A stretch of DNA of 64,000 bases from Patagioenas fasciata (lineage: Eukaryota; Chordata; Aves; Columbiformes; Columbidae). The stretch's first letter is position 1, and the number at the start of each line of letters is the position of its first letter. The DNA lies in NCBI RefSeq assembly GCF_037038585.1, contig NC_092521.1, positions 72,592,898 to 72,656,897 of the forward strand. Reading direction: 5' to 3'. Positions 49,493 to 64,000 of the stretch are shown here, in pieces. The notes beneath the pieces were generated by a model. The model was given only the letters and a program-made list of their open reading frames with translations. It was not told where the DNA came from and made no database searches. The position numbers and the translations under genes were made by a program.

Positions 49493-52400
49493 GAGTTTTC
49501 ATGTAGCCTAACTTACGTGAGAAGTATCAGTTGTGCTTTATGGCACAAATGATATGGTTTATGTGATGATTTACTGGGTCTTTTTTTTCTCTTTCAATGA
49601 TTCTAACAGATGAGTTTTCAACAGACACTCTCCCAGGTCATAGATAGAACATATGTGCACAAAGGAATGACTTTTCAAACATGCTAAAGAAATATAATAA
49701 TGGAAGACCCGTTTATGCTGCTTTGATGCTGAATTGCATAGTTCATCCTGTGTCTTATTACGGTTTCACTACATGCTCCAGATCAAGTGCTCCTTCAAAC
49801 CCATAAACAGCTGTACACTTTTACCACTCTGTCCTGTTTACAGACCCCAGGTCTATGCATCTACTTTTAACTATTAAGGAAAAAAGTGCCTATGGAGATT
49901 ACGATTCCAACCTCAATAAAGGTTCAAAATGAAAGTTACTGTGTTACCAGTCAACAATAAGGTGAGAATGCTTTGCTCCCACAAACACATGTGAAGGTAC
50001 GGGTTGCCTTGTCCTGCAAGAAGCTGGTCAGCTGATGTCTTATCTCTCTGAATGAGACCATGAATGAGTGTTGCTATCCAACAAATTGCTAAGAATGAAA
50101 ATAAAAAAGTTACTGGTTTATATTATATTATTTTACTTGATTGTTTGATATTTTCTTCTTTTCATCATTATTGTTATTTCAAAGATTTTTTTTACTATTT
50201 CAAGGGAAATTTTACATTTCTTGATGAAATTTCTGATTTATAGAAGTTAAAAAGTTGGTTGGTTTTCCTTGCTGAGGACTACTGTTTTTCTTTGTTAGCT
50301 GAAGTGCTCATATGAGCCTCTTCCACCATGTCACTGCTGACTTTCTGCAACAGGATCACTGCATCTTTGCTGCAAGTAATTTAAAATATATAGGAAGGTT
50401 ATGAAAAAGCTGTACCTGTAAAGGAGAAAATAAACAAACCAACCCATCAACCAATCACTTTTCAGTGTTTCTATACGTGCAAGTTTAGTAGATCTAGTAG
50501 CAGCGTAACATAACAGTAATTATTTTGGTAATTATTCTGCAAAAATTTGTGAAGAGTTAACTTTCAAACCTGAGAGTATCAGTGGGACTTCTTACATAAT
50601 TACATATTTATTCAGTTTAAGGAGATAACATGCACAGAATTTCCTGTATCCAAACCGCATGAGAGCCTTGGCTATGCTCAGAGAATTTGCAGTCTTCAAA
50701 TAATAGAGAAAAGTTAAACAAACCTGTATGTTTTAAATACTTCTGAGATAAGAATTTCTCATACTTGTGTATAATGTCACCATGGGCTCCCAGAAATGGC
50801 AATGTAACAGAGAGCTATTTTGCAATGAGGGTAACACCATGACCTTAATCATGACAGAGACTAAAGGTATGATCTTTCAAAACTAGTAACATTTGGGACA
50901 CTTACCAATCTGAAGATCGCTTGTCAAATTATTCCTTTTGTTCCTTCAATGAGATTGCTTGTTCTGATTACTGTTCTTCATAAACACAAGCCATACACTC
51001 CATGCTCGTAATTTATAAATGCGTAATTTTGTGAAACTAAGCATTTGGGCTGTGATGTTTCTATTTTATTTAGAAATGTTAGTTTCCCCCACTGTCATTC
51101 AAATACGTAATATCTATCTATGAAACCAAAAGTGGAAGAGGAGGGCACTATAATAAATGTTAGAAATATATACTGTTTTACCTTTAAGATCTTTTGTTCT
51201 AAATACCGTCACGCTCTTACTGGATAAGGGACATTATATATTATGGAGTTTTCATTTGTGTTTAGACATTGTACCTTTGCCAATCTTGTAAATATTCTGG
51301 CACAACTGGCCATATTAAAAGGCCTGAAAATATATGGGTTGCATATACTCAGTAACAGCTCATATCCCTTAGCATCCTGTTTTCATTCATCGCACCTAAA
51401 CTCCTTACATCCCTGAATGCTGACTAAGTGCATGTAGGGCATCTTCGCAGAGTGAACAGACATGCAAAAGGACTAGCAGTGCAAAAAAACCCGTAATTAG
51501 AATCTGTAAAAACAGGAGAAAGGCAAAAGAAAAGTGTGACAAGGAGCTGAAGCAATAATGAAGAGGTCGAAAGTTAAAAAATGTCATCATGAATTTTATC
51601 CATTATCTTAATTAATTCCTTTCATTCTCATGCAATTATGAGCAAGCTCTACTTCAGGTGAGCCTCTCCTATTTTTAACCTGGGCTCATACTTCACTCAG
51701 TAAACAAAATTGTCCCAGTCTAATAACAGCTACCTTCTCAGGTCTGGGAAGTAAAGGATGTTATTGTACATGGTACTTCTACCTTATTTCTTACAAGTAT
51801 TGCAAGAGAAAGGATGCCTTCCCCTCAGGACACCTAAGTTCTGACGTGGAGAAGTAGAGTACATCTCTGACTGCCAAAGTACCTGAGAGATGCTGCACAG
51901 TCCCTTACATCAGATGTTTCACAGATGATGAGTAACAGTGTGCTTCTCATTGCTGTATGTTCACCTCAGGATCCTGGAAGCTGAGATGAAAAAGCACAGA
52001 GCAGTCATAGCTGCAATTAACATGAATGGGTGCTGTGTTTGAAGGTGAAAATTATTACAAAACCTGACAAAAAACCCACAAAGTCCTGGGTAGATCAGCA
52101 TTGACTGTTCCCTATGTGACCCTGCTGCCTGTCTGTAAGGTGGGATATATTATCCTGTCACTTCAGAGATGTTTTGTTAAGATAAATTAACCTTCACAGA
52201 ACTTTCTGTGATGAGCACCGTAGGGAAGCCCTTAAGTAGGTGAGTAGCTCTGTCTTCGGTTCAGGGTTGAAGTGGTGGTGGACATGGGTGAGGCAGGGAC
52301 ATACACTAAACAATAGAAATAAACAAGATAGAAAAGACCTGCTCATTACTTGAACTCCATTCTTCACATACCTTGAATGAGGCGAGGGGAGGCTGTAGAA

Positions 52401-52664
52401 AAAAACCCTGCATCATAGTGTAGTTGAATACTACGTGATGTTACATATGAAGGGAGGCAAGATTAATTCTTGCTTTGCTGTCTCTTGAGTACTTGATTTT
52501 ACAACTTTAACAAAGGTCTTTCAGTACAACTTTTTATGTATAGTGAACATTTTATGGCTCTTTCTCTACCATTGTCTCTATCATTAGGTAACTGGGAGAA
52601 AAATGCACACAACCTTAAAATGGGACTTTGGGCATCAATCCAAATGCTTTTTTGCTTAGTTTTC

Positions 52665-52670
52665 TCTCTC

Positions 52671-52700
<30 letters not shown>
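52665..52700. repeat. (CT)n-poly-T tract
   Basis: A TCTCTCTC run is followed by about twenty-five T residues. Confidence 0.9.
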
Positions 52701-52701
<1 letters not shown>

Positions 52702-55147
52702 CTAGCTAAAAGAAGAGAAGAGGAAAACAGACAAACAAAACTATTTTAAGCACACTCTGTACTCTGGGTTTATCAAAAGCATGTGAAGCTCAAAGTTCTA
52801 TGCAGAAAACCTTAATACTGTATTACCCTTGTTATGAATCTTTTCTCTTTTTTTGTCCTTTTTTTCCCCCAATTGGTTCATACCCAGAATAGTGTAGAAC
52901 TATCTTTAAAGATACTTATTTCTGGTTTAAGTGGGTTTTCAAAACCTGAGTTCCTAAATTTCTTGGAATTATATAGTCAAGAGCTTTTAGTCAAAACAAA
53001 AGGATACAGAAATGTTCTTGTAGGATTTTATAATTTCTGAGCTATGAATATTGTCTGCAGCTTTTCTAAATTCAAGCTTCAATGAAATTTCCGTTCGTTT
53101 TCCCTTTTTCTTGTGTCTTTGAATCTCTGAGATTGTTGGTCCCAAATATAGTAATAGTTGAGGGGTTTCTTGGAAGAAAGGTACACTGGAGAGTAGAGCA
53201 GTAGCCAGACTGTTTTGTTCACACCATTCAGTGTGCAGTTAGTGAGAGTGTTCTTACCAGGTTCAAAAAAATGGGGAGGGCTGGAGACAGCTTTCAGGCT
53301 GGTCAGATGAAAGATTTCATTCCTTTCTTTGAACCATGCTAAGGCAAATCACAGTCTGTCCATGAGAGAATTAATATTTTTTGTGTGTGGCAGTAGCCCC
53401 AGAATGTACTTGATTCCTTAAAAGCCATTAGTTTGATGAAGGAAAAAAGTGTTCTCATAATGCTTAAAGACTGTACTTAATTTTCTTAACAGAGTAACAA
53501 AGGAGAATTTACCTTTTTCACTTCTTTAGTTTGTGTTTTTTCCCTGCCTTCACTGGCACGGGCATATTGGGTGCAACTGCACACTGAAATAGCAGCAAAG
53601 CAAGCAGAAGAGGCTTTTTTTTGTTGTGTTGTTTTGTTTTGTTTTGTTTTGGTTGTTGTTTTTTTGTTAGTTTGAAGCTTTATAATGAATCATGAAGGCA
53701 CAGAGTAGCCTTAGGGAAAAAAAACTGTTTTATTGCAAGACGAGTTCTTTATTTAGCATTTGAAAATACTTTTTCTGGTGTTGCATGTTAGGTGTTATCT
53801 GTTAATTTGTTTTTGAAACAAAATCTACTTATTCAAATATGTCTTTATGAACAGTACAGCTCTGTGGTCATTTTTCTTAACTTGTAATTTCTAATTGTCA
53901 GTTAAGCCTTATGGATGTGCACAAGTACAAATTTAACCATCTTACAGGCTTATGAATTTCTATCTACTATAGCATTTGAGTTTCAGAAAAATTCCAGTCC
54001 ATATAAAAATCCAATTATGATATTGGTGTCTATATTATTTTTTAATGGATTTTTGGTTTGTGTTTTTAAACTATGGTATGTCTAGCCCTCTTGTGGACAG
54101 TTATTTAGGGAAGGAGACAGTGAGGAACAGATGAGGAACAGCTGAGGATAGGGACAGTTGTTTGCAACTTTTCTCAGCAAGCTGGGAAACAGGAAACTGA
54201 GGGAGTCACTGCAACTCACAGACAAACCAGGTTGTGGAAAGTACTGTTTGATCATTGTCTGTCTGTGGGTGACTAGGACAAGATCACCGGACAATATTTG
54301 TGATTGTTCATCCAGAAAAGCATGAGACACAAAAAATTTCATTTGCAGGATTCAATTCCTTTTGGCTATTTCTGAAAAGCCTTTATGATTTTTAATTATT
54401 TATTTTAAAACATACAAATCCACAAAGTGTCTTTTGCAAAACCAGGGAACGAAGTACAGCTAGTTTGAAAAGGGAGAGGCCTTTGATACCATAAAACTGC
54501 AATCTTTCATTATGCTGCTGCTAAAAGAATTTCAAACTAAAGCAGACTTTTTTTTCAAAAATAGATATTGCATATCCCTTTGAGGTAACACAGTGACAAT
54601 GCAAAATGTCTAAATGTCTACTATAATGCCCTTTCAACACATTGGGAAGCTTCATAGAGGAGATGTTGAAAACTACTGTGATAGCTTCAGCTATCAATTC
54701 AATTCAGTATACTTTTTTTTTTTTTTCTGTAAGTAAATCCATTTTCATCATTTTAACTACAGGTATACTTTTGTTCTAATTTTTAAATAGTTCAGTGAAA
54801 CAGCTACCATAGCAGTTTTGTCTTGTGAAAGGAACATTTCTTGGGAGACAGAAAACAAGACTGTCAGCATTTGTCTTTGGGTATTATTTTACTGCATTTG
54901 CCCATCTATGAAACAGTAGCTTTCAAGTAGGCTCGATAACTGTAAGGCTATCTTCACCATGCAGAATCAAGAAGCCAAGGGGGACTGGAAGCTTCAGAGA
55001 TGATTGCAAACTGAGAAAGTTTTGATTACAAAAGTAGCTGGTAAGTAGAAGCCCATCTGAGCCTCACATTCGTCTCAGCTTTGTTAAAAAAAAAAATGAT
55101 CCAGTCTTGGACATACTCACCTTAGAAACAATCTAACTTTTTCTTGG

Positions 55148-55172
55148 TGTTTTTTTTTTTTTTTTTTTTTAC
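55148..55172. repeat. Poly-T homopolymer
   Basis: A run of more than twenty T residues in intergenic DNA upstream of VSTM2A. No LINE or SINE body is attached that I can recognise. Confidence 0.9.
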
Positions 55173-58159
55173 ATGTTATTCAGTCTTCTTTATTCAGTGA
55201 ATCAGTAAGAATAGGTTCCACTCTGTAAAGGAAATTACATCCTTGGAATGAAGTGTGAGTAAAGATGACAAAATCTGTCCCGTAATACCCACCATGGTAC
55301 AATAAATCCATCGTAGTAGGTAACATCCATGGAACAGCAATCCACAACCCAGGGGGATGTGCCTTTTTCAGTAATTATTTATCAGATATTCACTTTGCAA
55401 CAATCAAAATTGATCTAAAATGGCAAAGAATTGTAATTTTTATTTTTTGAATCTACTTTAGAGGGACAAATTCTTTAACAAGTAAATAAACTTTTGATTG
55501 GCTAAGCACAAGGATTCATCATCTTCTGTACAGGAAAAGTCTTAAGGACTATTCAAGAGTCTGCATTTTGACAACACAACTATTAATTAGAAGCTTAAAG
55601 ACAGAAGTGGATCCATGTTGAAGTGTGAATATGCCTGTGATTAACTGTTGGTATTTGTTGATTGGAAATGATTGATAGGTTGCTTTGTTTTTCAGGATGA
55701 TTTATCAGTAAGATTTAATTAGAGTATGGAGTTTGGTTTTTTTTGTCTTCATTGGCTTTTTTGAGAGTTTTTGTTTTAGGACTATAATTTGGAATATCGT
55801 TATACAAAATAAGCTACAAAATAAAATGAAGTTAACTTTTATTGGGCTAAACTATTAAAATAGTTTCCTGTCTTTGAGACACTCCTAGTATATCCTCATT
55901 TTGAGTTTGACACAAAGCTGATTTAAATCAATTGGAGTATTTTATTTAAATCTAGTGGCCTAGGATTCCCAGTTTCTCTGTCTGATAAAGAATGATGTTA
56001 ACCATATAAAAACCCCATCTGTCTCACTTGGGCATTAACAATGTGCTTCACAGAATCAAACCCTTCTAAATCATTGTCCGAAAAAGCATTCTGGATTGGT
56101 TAGTCAATCTGACAATGTTTGACACTTGTGAGGTCAGGTGGTTCCATGTTTTTGTACTACGATGAAAAAGCTTTCAGAATATACAAGGTTTGCTCTAGAC
56201 TTCCATACAATTGAATTGGAGCAAAATCTTCAGTATCTTTTTAGTCACTACCTGGTTTTCTTCATTCATTCTTAAGCATTCCTGTTCTTTTATGGTAACA
56301 CAGTATTAGAAATCTAAGAAATACCATTTGTAGATAAGTAGTTTTTCCAATGCTTCTTTCCTCATCTTGATTACTAGGTTGTGATCTCAACAGGGTAAGA
56401 AAAACATGACTTGAAATAAAACTTCTTGATGTCTGTAGTTTATTTTACTTTTTCTGTTCCTTTAATTCTTCTCTTTCATTATTGTTATTATTTTAAACAT
56501 CATTCTGAATAATGGGGGAGATTCTGGAGTACAGGAAATACAAAACCACACACCAACCCTAACATTGTAAAGCAATCATGACTGTAAGTGCCCTCCTTGG
56601 AAACACTTGTAAAGAATATAATTCAGAAGCCAGGGGGACAGGGCCTGTGAGAGGAAACTGAATTCAGACACAGCATGCCCTGTAACGAAACAAAAGAATG
56701 TTGCCTTTCATTGTTTAATATTCCTAGCAGTAAGATGGTACCACTTAGGATGTTGAAAAGTAACACATGGTGGGGCATATAATTAAGTGAAGCCTGAAGA
56801 ATAATTATGCAAGTACAGCTCAGCATAATGAGGAACCACGGTTGTTTTTTTTTTTTTTTTTAATATCATATTTTGACATTAAGTACAAAATTGAAATGTG
56901 ACGCTAATGCGTCTGCTGGAAATGGAAGGAACCTGCAAGTACAGGCATTTCAAAGAAAAAGACTATTTTTACCTTCTGTGGAATAGTGCTATTCCATACT
57001 TTATTCAAGTAAAATAAGGCTTTATTTATTAAGGGCTTGATATAATTTCAGAAGAATGCAAGAATTTCCATTAATCTAAATGGAAACTGGCTCTGACCTT
57101 CTGTTGAAACATTTATATTTTTCTCTGTAGTCATATAAATAAAATGTCGCAATTACTCTGAAAACTGCAATGAATACCAGTTAAAGTTTCTGGGCTGTTC
57201 AGAAGAAGATATTGTAAACTGAGGATTTCTGCATGGGCCTGTTCATGAGGGACAGCTCTAGGCTTGCCACAACAGTGGGCTTTTACTGCTATTGCAGAAG
57301 ATTACAAGAGAGTTTAATTAATAAATTATTTGGAAGAGTGAAAATAAGTCTGTCCAAGATAATGATCTAATCTTGAGACCTAGCTTGATCAACAGTGGGG
57401 TTTTCTTTCGCTACATGAGGTGTATTTTAGAAGGAGAACCAGAAGATATTTAGACTTCATTCTTGTTACTGCCATTCCACCGTAAGTACAGGGGTTATAA
57501 AAATACCACCTCTGGTCAGGCTTTGCTGGTGCTAGTTGAATCTTTAACACTGCTCTGCAATAGGGGAGCACTCCAACTGCTTATGCTAAAGGTGTCTACT
57601 GCTATTATTAGGTTCCCTAGACTATCCCAGGTGTTGTCATGGGGTTGACAGATGCACAACAGAACTTGGAGCAATGCTACACCTGTTTGAGAATGCAGCT
57701 AAAGATGAGCCAGGGTATCCTAAGGTGACATTTAACCAGTAGGTGTCTGTGCTTAGGCAACTAATGTCTTCATAAGGTTTCCATAGTTTCCCCCATTCTT
57801 CCATGAAATAAGTGTCAAAGAGAATTACATTAAAATTCATCTATACTCATATAACCACTTAATGGGATAAAAAATCATAACAAAGAATATGGATATAGAA
57901 ATATACGAAAAATCAAAAGAAATCCTGATGGAAAATCACACACCTGATTGTCTCTTTAAATCCGTGATATTAAGTTTTTGCAACAGCGGAAAGTTTTGGG
58001 AAAATGATCCTTTTGATACTGTGATCAAGGAATTATGCTTTTTATGTCTCTTGGATTAAAAAAATATATATTTTACTCAATAAGATTTTGGTAGAAATAT
58101 TAATATTTCTGTCTTTAAACTGTAGAAGCTTCACCTCTTGGTGCCAGGAGAGATGACAA

Positions 58160-58245
58160 GTCATTGGTGTTTCACCCTAAATTCAAGTGGTGTTTTACAT
58201 TCCTAGGACTCTATGGCTCTATGACTCCTGTATGACTCTATAATT
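58160..58245 (+). mobile_element. Possible degraded CR1 3' tail
   Basis: The text cctaggactctatggctcta followed by tgactcctgtatgactctat looks like decayed copies of the CR1 octamer tail in sense orientation. Only the tail and perhaps 30 bp of body are present, so the call is tentative. Confidence 0.4.
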
Positions 58246-58249
58246 TCCA

Positions 58250-61200
58250 ATCAGTATTCCCTAAATGGTTATACAAACAGTTTTGAGTCTGAGAAAAAAC
58301 TAGGACTTTGATTTCACATCTCTTTACAGGCTTCTTCAGCATTTGTAAACTCCCATCTACTGACTGCTTTTGCATTTAATTGCTTTCACTGATATCGACT
58401 AGAGGTAAATATGGACAGTGGTGGCTCATTTGTATAACTGCAAATTAATGGCAAGAAATCCTGAATTGTTGCCATAGTACCTAAAGAAGAAAGAATTTTT
58501 TAGAAAAGTCTTTTGCATCTAGAGATAGGAAATACCCATCAGAAGACAATTTGAAATACCATTTAAAATTTTGCTTGGAAGAAAAACATAAGAATAAGGT
58601 AACCAGAGCACAAAATCACTTAGGTCTCTACAAGTAAAAAACTATGTCACTTATTGTAGAGAAGAAGTTGGCTGACCCTGCTGTTCATGTCTGACAACCT
58701 GACTCATAAACATTAGGAAGAAGCTATCTGCCAAGAACGCTCAATTTACATTGCCTGCCACATCTTTACATCTGGAACAGAAGATGTCTGAAAGATTATT
58801 TTTTTTCCTTAATAGCAAGGGAAAACTCTGTCTTCTTTTGAATCTGAAGTGGGACAGTGAGTCATTCTAGTTCTTTATACTGTAAAGTTGGAGGCATTGA
58901 GGAGGACACTGTTCTGTACTATAAAACCAAAGGGAGCATTTCAGGTGTAATTCTCTCCAGTGCTGGTGTAAGTACTATGCCGGTAGTTACTGCATAATGC
59001 ACAGTGCTGCTACACGAATTGACCCCTGGGGAGTATTTAGTAAATCGTAACAGTGCGTGAAAGCACAAAGTGAAGAAATGTGGACTTTCCTGCTGAATAC
59101 ACTGGTGTGATTCCTGCAGAATCTGGTCTCATTCCTCAAAGAGTAATGAAGAATTTAAAAGTTGCCCAAAAGCAGTAACACTTCTTGTACCTAGTACAAG
59201 AAGATGACACCAACTTTGTCTTTGAAAAAAGCAAAGTGATGCTTGCAGAGTGACCAGCAGCCCACAGGAGGGATGTGGGGGCAGATAGCAGGGTGAATTA
59301 CACACCATGCCTACTGAGGACTTTTTTGAAATCATATGGATTTCTCCGTCACTGTCCTTAAGCATGAGCTGGCCACACCCATTAGTTGTGTGGCTTTCTC
59401 TATTCCAAAAAGAGTAAAGCTAGGCTCAAGTAATTAAAGACAACTGCGAACAAATAAAATAAAGGGCCAGCCTTTCGCTCAGTGTGATACTTCCAATCAT
59501 TGATTTGAAATGTTCATGAAGTATTGGGAAACTCCAATCCACAGTATCAAATTCTTCCTTTCAGTGAGCTATCTAATTATCAAAATGCAGTTTTATAAAC
59601 TGTTGGTTAAAATCTACCGTTCAGCCTTCTGGTTAAATCCCATCAGGCATGCCTTTGCGGGAGCTCTGTTCTGATCTTTGTTCTGGCATTGACTTTCTCT
59701 GCTTCATTGGGAATGCTGCATATAATTAGAAGTCCTTTATCCAAGTTTATGTTAAGGATGATAGCTATTTCTAAAGAGCTCTGGAATTCACAGATTAAAG
59801 GTGATGTATTGGTCCTAAGTTAAACTTGCTAGTGGCCACTTGCTAAAACTACCTGCTCGCTGTAGCACAGTGTCATTACTTTGTGTGCCCAATTCTTCTG
59901 AGGGTGATGTTGTAATGTCAGGGTCTGATAGAGCTTTCCTTAGTGTGGAAGATCTATATATCAAAGAAACAGTGTAAAAAGACTGTAAGTAAAATTCTCA
60001 TCCCTGTTAGCTTCAGTGAGTTGCTCCAGTTTGAATCTTGAAGAGTTCTAGTATTAAAAATTCACAGAGATAAGCAAGTACTGACAAGTTTTAAAAAATA
60101 TTTTTAGCCTGGCTTTTTCTCTTCCATGCTTTAGAAAGATAACGAACAGAAAAATAGATTTCCCCCCCAAAAACAAGCAAAGCTAACTTTTTCAGTTATT
60201 AACTATATCTTGGTTTAGATTCTTTTTGAATCTCGGGTGCAGGTGTGACTTTTTCTCCAGCTGTGTTTCCATAGTTAGCTATATAAATCTGTCCAGGTTT
60301 TTCACAAAGCAAATTCTTTGAAAATGTGGCTTTTTTACTTATTTTTCTTTATTTATTCTTAGAAAAACATCCATGTAAGATCTCTTTAAAGGTAAACAGC
60401 AGGAGGAAGCCCAAGCAGCAAATGGAGCACACCAAGTCTCTTCTTACAATTTGTTTTCCTCCTTCCCCCTCTGCTTTCCTCTCCACTGCAAATAAAGGGC
60501 TGAAGAAGAAAAAGCTTACACAGCAACATTTGCATTCCTGCCTTTAGTTAGTCACACTTTCCTAGCTTGAGGTGCTATGCATTATTGAGAAGTGTCCAGC
60601 ACACTCAAGTAAATATATGCCACTCAAATAAATGATTACCTACTATACTCCTCTGTACTCCTAGGTAGTGTTTATAACAATACACATGCAGTCCAGTTTT
60701 CGTTTTTCATCCTTGCTTTCATTTTTCAGGAAACAAATTTTTTAGCAAACGTCTCAGGTATACAAGGGTCAATCAGGATGAAGTAACAAATGATATTAAT
60801 TGTTGGACCTGCACAGTAGCATTGTGACAGACCAATATTCAAACGCAGCTGCCTGCTTTTAGCCATCTAAGTTCATGCTGAGACTAAGGATCTGTGCAGC
60901 AACTGATTCTGTGAGACTTTTGGTGTCTAACCTCAGGTATCCAAAATATTTGGTTCATGTTGCATAAAAGTACAGCTAGTTATTATCTAGGAGTTAATAT
61001 AAACAGTATAAATTAATTCATTAAGATCTTGCTTTTATTGCAACCTGACACAAGGAATTTGCAACAATATTTAGTAAATTGCAACTTGAGCAATTCCCCA
61101 TTAACTGTATAATTTCTCTCAGACATTCTGCTTCCCTAAGTTGTCCCACAAAACATTTTATTACTTGTAAGTTAGGATAATTATGATGGGCTGAGATTTA

Positions 61201-64000
61201 AAAAGAAAACTTTTGGGGGTGATGTACAGTTGCTCCTCCTTTGTATGACTACCTGATAAAGGTCAGTCATTCATAATTTCCTTGAATTGTGGTTCATTTA
61301 ACTGGTACTTATCTGTATGGTTTTGGTGTATGGCTACTAGTCCGATCTGCTGGCAAGATTTAGTATTTCCAATGTTACATAGTAGAACTTTTCTAATCAT
61401 ATGAGCTAGGTAATCCTCAGCCATTCGGAGTTTTATATTTTAGCAAACTCCATGGACTTCAACAAGGAATTTAAGGTGAAATGCTCAACATTTCACCATA
61501 TGGTGAAAAGATTGCAGGTGTATATCCAGAGGAGATTAAAAAAAAATAATCCAGTTTTATTTCAGAGATCAATTCACTCTATCTTTACAATTAAAATGAC
61601 TGTATCATTTTTGTCTGTACACCTGTATATTTAAATATGGGGAGAAAGTAGGCAGGACTATTCCTACTGGGCATTCAGGTATATTGAGCAATATCAATGA
61701 AGCTTTTTCTATACAATTTGCTTCTAAATATATAAAGCCCTTTGACTATGTGAGCACCTTGCGTTCATGTTAGTTAGGAACACTAAAAGTCATTATTCAA
61801 GCATTGTTCCTCAATATGGTCTATGTCAGAGAAACTGCTACCTGTAAAGGGAGATGGACATGATTTAGGCTGCCAAAGGGGTCTTGACATTCAAAAAGCT
61901 TGCCTGACTCCACTGTTTTGGATTCCACACAGCAATCAACATCTTGATTTTTACATTTGGGTTAAAACACTCATTTTCAATTTGTAGGAATCAGGATAAT
62001 TTATCTGTTGAACCCAAGGGTTTCAAATGCACAATGTCACTCCACAAGTAGAGCGTCCTAAACAGGACTGCAGACTGTTTTGGGTACATATATTTGTTGC
62101 AGTCCACCACTGTGAAACTTTTTGCTGTAAGATATTGTGCAGGGAAAAAAAAAAAAGGTTCAGAAGTTAATTGGGCAGCTTTATTTCATGAATGCAACTG
62201 TTAAGTGCACTAGCCTGGATACAACTTCTGGATTAAAAAAAAAAAAGACAAAAAAGAAAAAAAAAAAAAAATATTTGTGGGTGGGGGAAACCTTAAGCTT
62301 CTCATGATTATAAAGCAGAAAATTACAACAGTCCAAGTTTCATCTGTTTCTTACACTTTCTTTAAGAAACCTCTACTAACCGTTGTCAGACATGATACTG
62401 AGTGGCCTTTGCTCTGTTCCAGCACGGCTCCCATTATGTCCTTAATGACATATCTCTCTGTTCCTTTGTGCCCCAGGACCCCAATTCAGTATCAGAGAGG
62501 GTGGCCTGAAGAGTAGAAACAGAGTGCCTTGAAGCATGAGGGAGGCTGCTTCCTCAGGGCCCCCTGCCTCCTTTTTGCAGAACCTGGAACTCATACTATG
62601 CCTGAGACAAGGCTACAAAGGTTACCTCAGGGTGAGGACACCGAAAAGCTGGTTTCTATTTCTGTCCCTGAAACTACCACAGAATTTTTGCCTGATGATA
62701 GGTCAGTTGCTTAAAACACTTTTTTCAGACTGCTGATTAATGACCTTTCCCATTTCTCTCATACCTGCCTTTGATTCTTGGTGGTAGGAGTTCCCCAAAT
62801 GGGAAGGCAGCTGATGCTGATGGTGTGAAGGCTGTAACGTATGGGAGCTGTGATTCAAGAAGGGTAGAGCAGGCAGAGTCCTTGAGTCCAAGTGATCTGA
62901 GACCACAGGCTCCCCAAATCAGTGGTTCTCAATCTTGGTGCTTTACCTAGGGAATAGAGGTAATATTATAGTCACACTTTACAGGCAGTTGTAAAAATAA
63001 AGACATTTATTGTGTGCACCACCAAGAAATCTAAAGAAATGTCTTCAAAGGAAAGTTTAAATAATGCAGTACAAACAAGACTTAAGGACACACTTTAAAA
63101 AAAGAAGATAAAAAAAAATTCAACACCTCATTATTTTCCTGAATGTATTCCATTCTTGTACTGAGCAAGGCAGGGGTCATGTGAAAGTATCCAACTGAGT
63201 AATAAAAACCCAAAAGTAAACTAACATTGCAGAGATGACTTTTTCTGCATGTCTGTCACTTACATTTATTTTCTGGCACAGAGAGGTTTTTTTGTTTTGT
63301 TTTTATTTTTTTTTTAAGTTGGCACATACGTACAATATGCATACAAGCTAATATGAAGAATGTTAGTTGTGCTTGTAAAACTCTCAATAACTCAAGAAAA
63401 ATTCAATGACCTCATTTCTTTTTTCTTTTTTACCTTGCTGATTCTATCCAAAGACAAGGTAATTTATAATTTGAGGGCAAATCTGCTAACAGCTGATTTT
63501 AGGAACCACAAATGATATGCTGGCTGCCAGAGGTGGTAGGACCCCAAAGCCACCTGGTGTCACCAGCCATCTGTCAAAGATTTTTGAGTGAGGTTCTCCA
63601 TTATTTTCAGTGCCACTATCAAAGATATTTTCTATAGATATTCTGTTATTTTCTAGACAAGCATTCTGTAGCCTGAGAATATTTTTCTAAAGAGAATTTA
63701 GGATACTTGCAGCAAAATATTTATGCCTTTTCATCCAAAGAATGATACAATACAAAGATGGAAACTTCAGGCAAATTAATCAGGAACACAAAAAGAGACC
63801 CATTAACATTTAGTCAGTCCCTCACAACTGGAGAAAATTCTGATGCATTGTCACATCTCATCATTGCTGAGGTGTTCAATGAAAGTAAACCACCACCTGC
63901 CTCCGGATTTTGCAAAACATGTCTGAATCTACAACTTCGTTTCCACTGCTTTTTTGGGGTTACAGTAATCCCAAATCAAACAGAAGAAATTTTTGCTAAA
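58250..64000. other. Intergenic DNA, nothing identified beyond simple repeats
   Basis: Mostly AT-rich, with poly-A runs near 62147-62158 and 62235-62270. A block at about 62390-62930 is somewhat richer in GC, but its short overlapping frames match nothing I recognise. Confidence 0.55.

Larger units (their letters stand above)
49495..58155. other. Intergenic DNA, nothing identified beyond simple repeats
   Basis: AT-rich sequence with homopolymer tracts (52680-52700, 54713-54726, 55148-55172, 56846-56862) and a TTTTG-rich patch near 53615-53660. No gene, LINE or LTR can be supported. Confidence 0.6.

Overview
This is vertebrate nuclear DNA, almost certainly from a bird. The interspersed repeats are CR1 LINEs with the avian octamer-type 3' tail (ATTCTATG/ATTCTGTG variants) plus solo retroviral-type LTRs. 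The background is AT-rich and gene-poor, and GC-rich CpG blocks appear only around one gene. There are no bacterial operons, CRISPR arrays, tRNAs or rRNAs. Nearly all long open frames are repeat or CpG-island artefacts.

The one protein-coding gene I can support lies on the minus strand and is VSTM2A (V-set and transmembrane domain-containing 2A), a secreted one-Ig-domain protein. I assembled it from five coding exons: 46456-46378, 43948-43782, 42892-42842, 39226-38890 and 23254-23166. All four introns are GT-AG and the phases fit. The exons sum to 723 bp, giving 240 residues plus a stop. If the exon 4 donor is not used, an in-frame read-through gives a second C-terminus ending at 38804. The candidate promoter and 5' UTR lie just above 46456. 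CpG-rich blocks sit in intron 1 (about 45290-45770) and around exon 3 (about 42590-43210).

Layout from left to right. Positions 1-2925 are unremarkable AT-rich DNA. Positions 2930-5032 hold an LTR-like block, an old CR1 piece and a solo LTR with an intact GATTC target duplication. Positions 5461-8880 hold a long, decayed CR1 on the minus strand, with a second CR1 tail nested in it in the opposite direction. Positions 8885-15140 carry pyrimidine satellites (10575-10666, 11230-11460), a second solo LTR on the minus strand (11868-12647) and a short CR1 (15140-15320). Positions 15325-22700 are mostly featureless. Positions 22700-46456 are the VSTM2A transcription unit. Positions 46457-64000 are upstream intergenic DNA with one clear CR1 (49222-49492) and one degraded CR1 tail (58160-58245).

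I found no new multi-gene system. The observations most worth following are the two alternative ends of VSTM2A, a start-stop ATGTGA just above its initiator, a G-rich tandem array in intron 1, a POU-dimer-like palindrome in the large last intron, the nested CR1 pair and the precisely bounded solo LTR.
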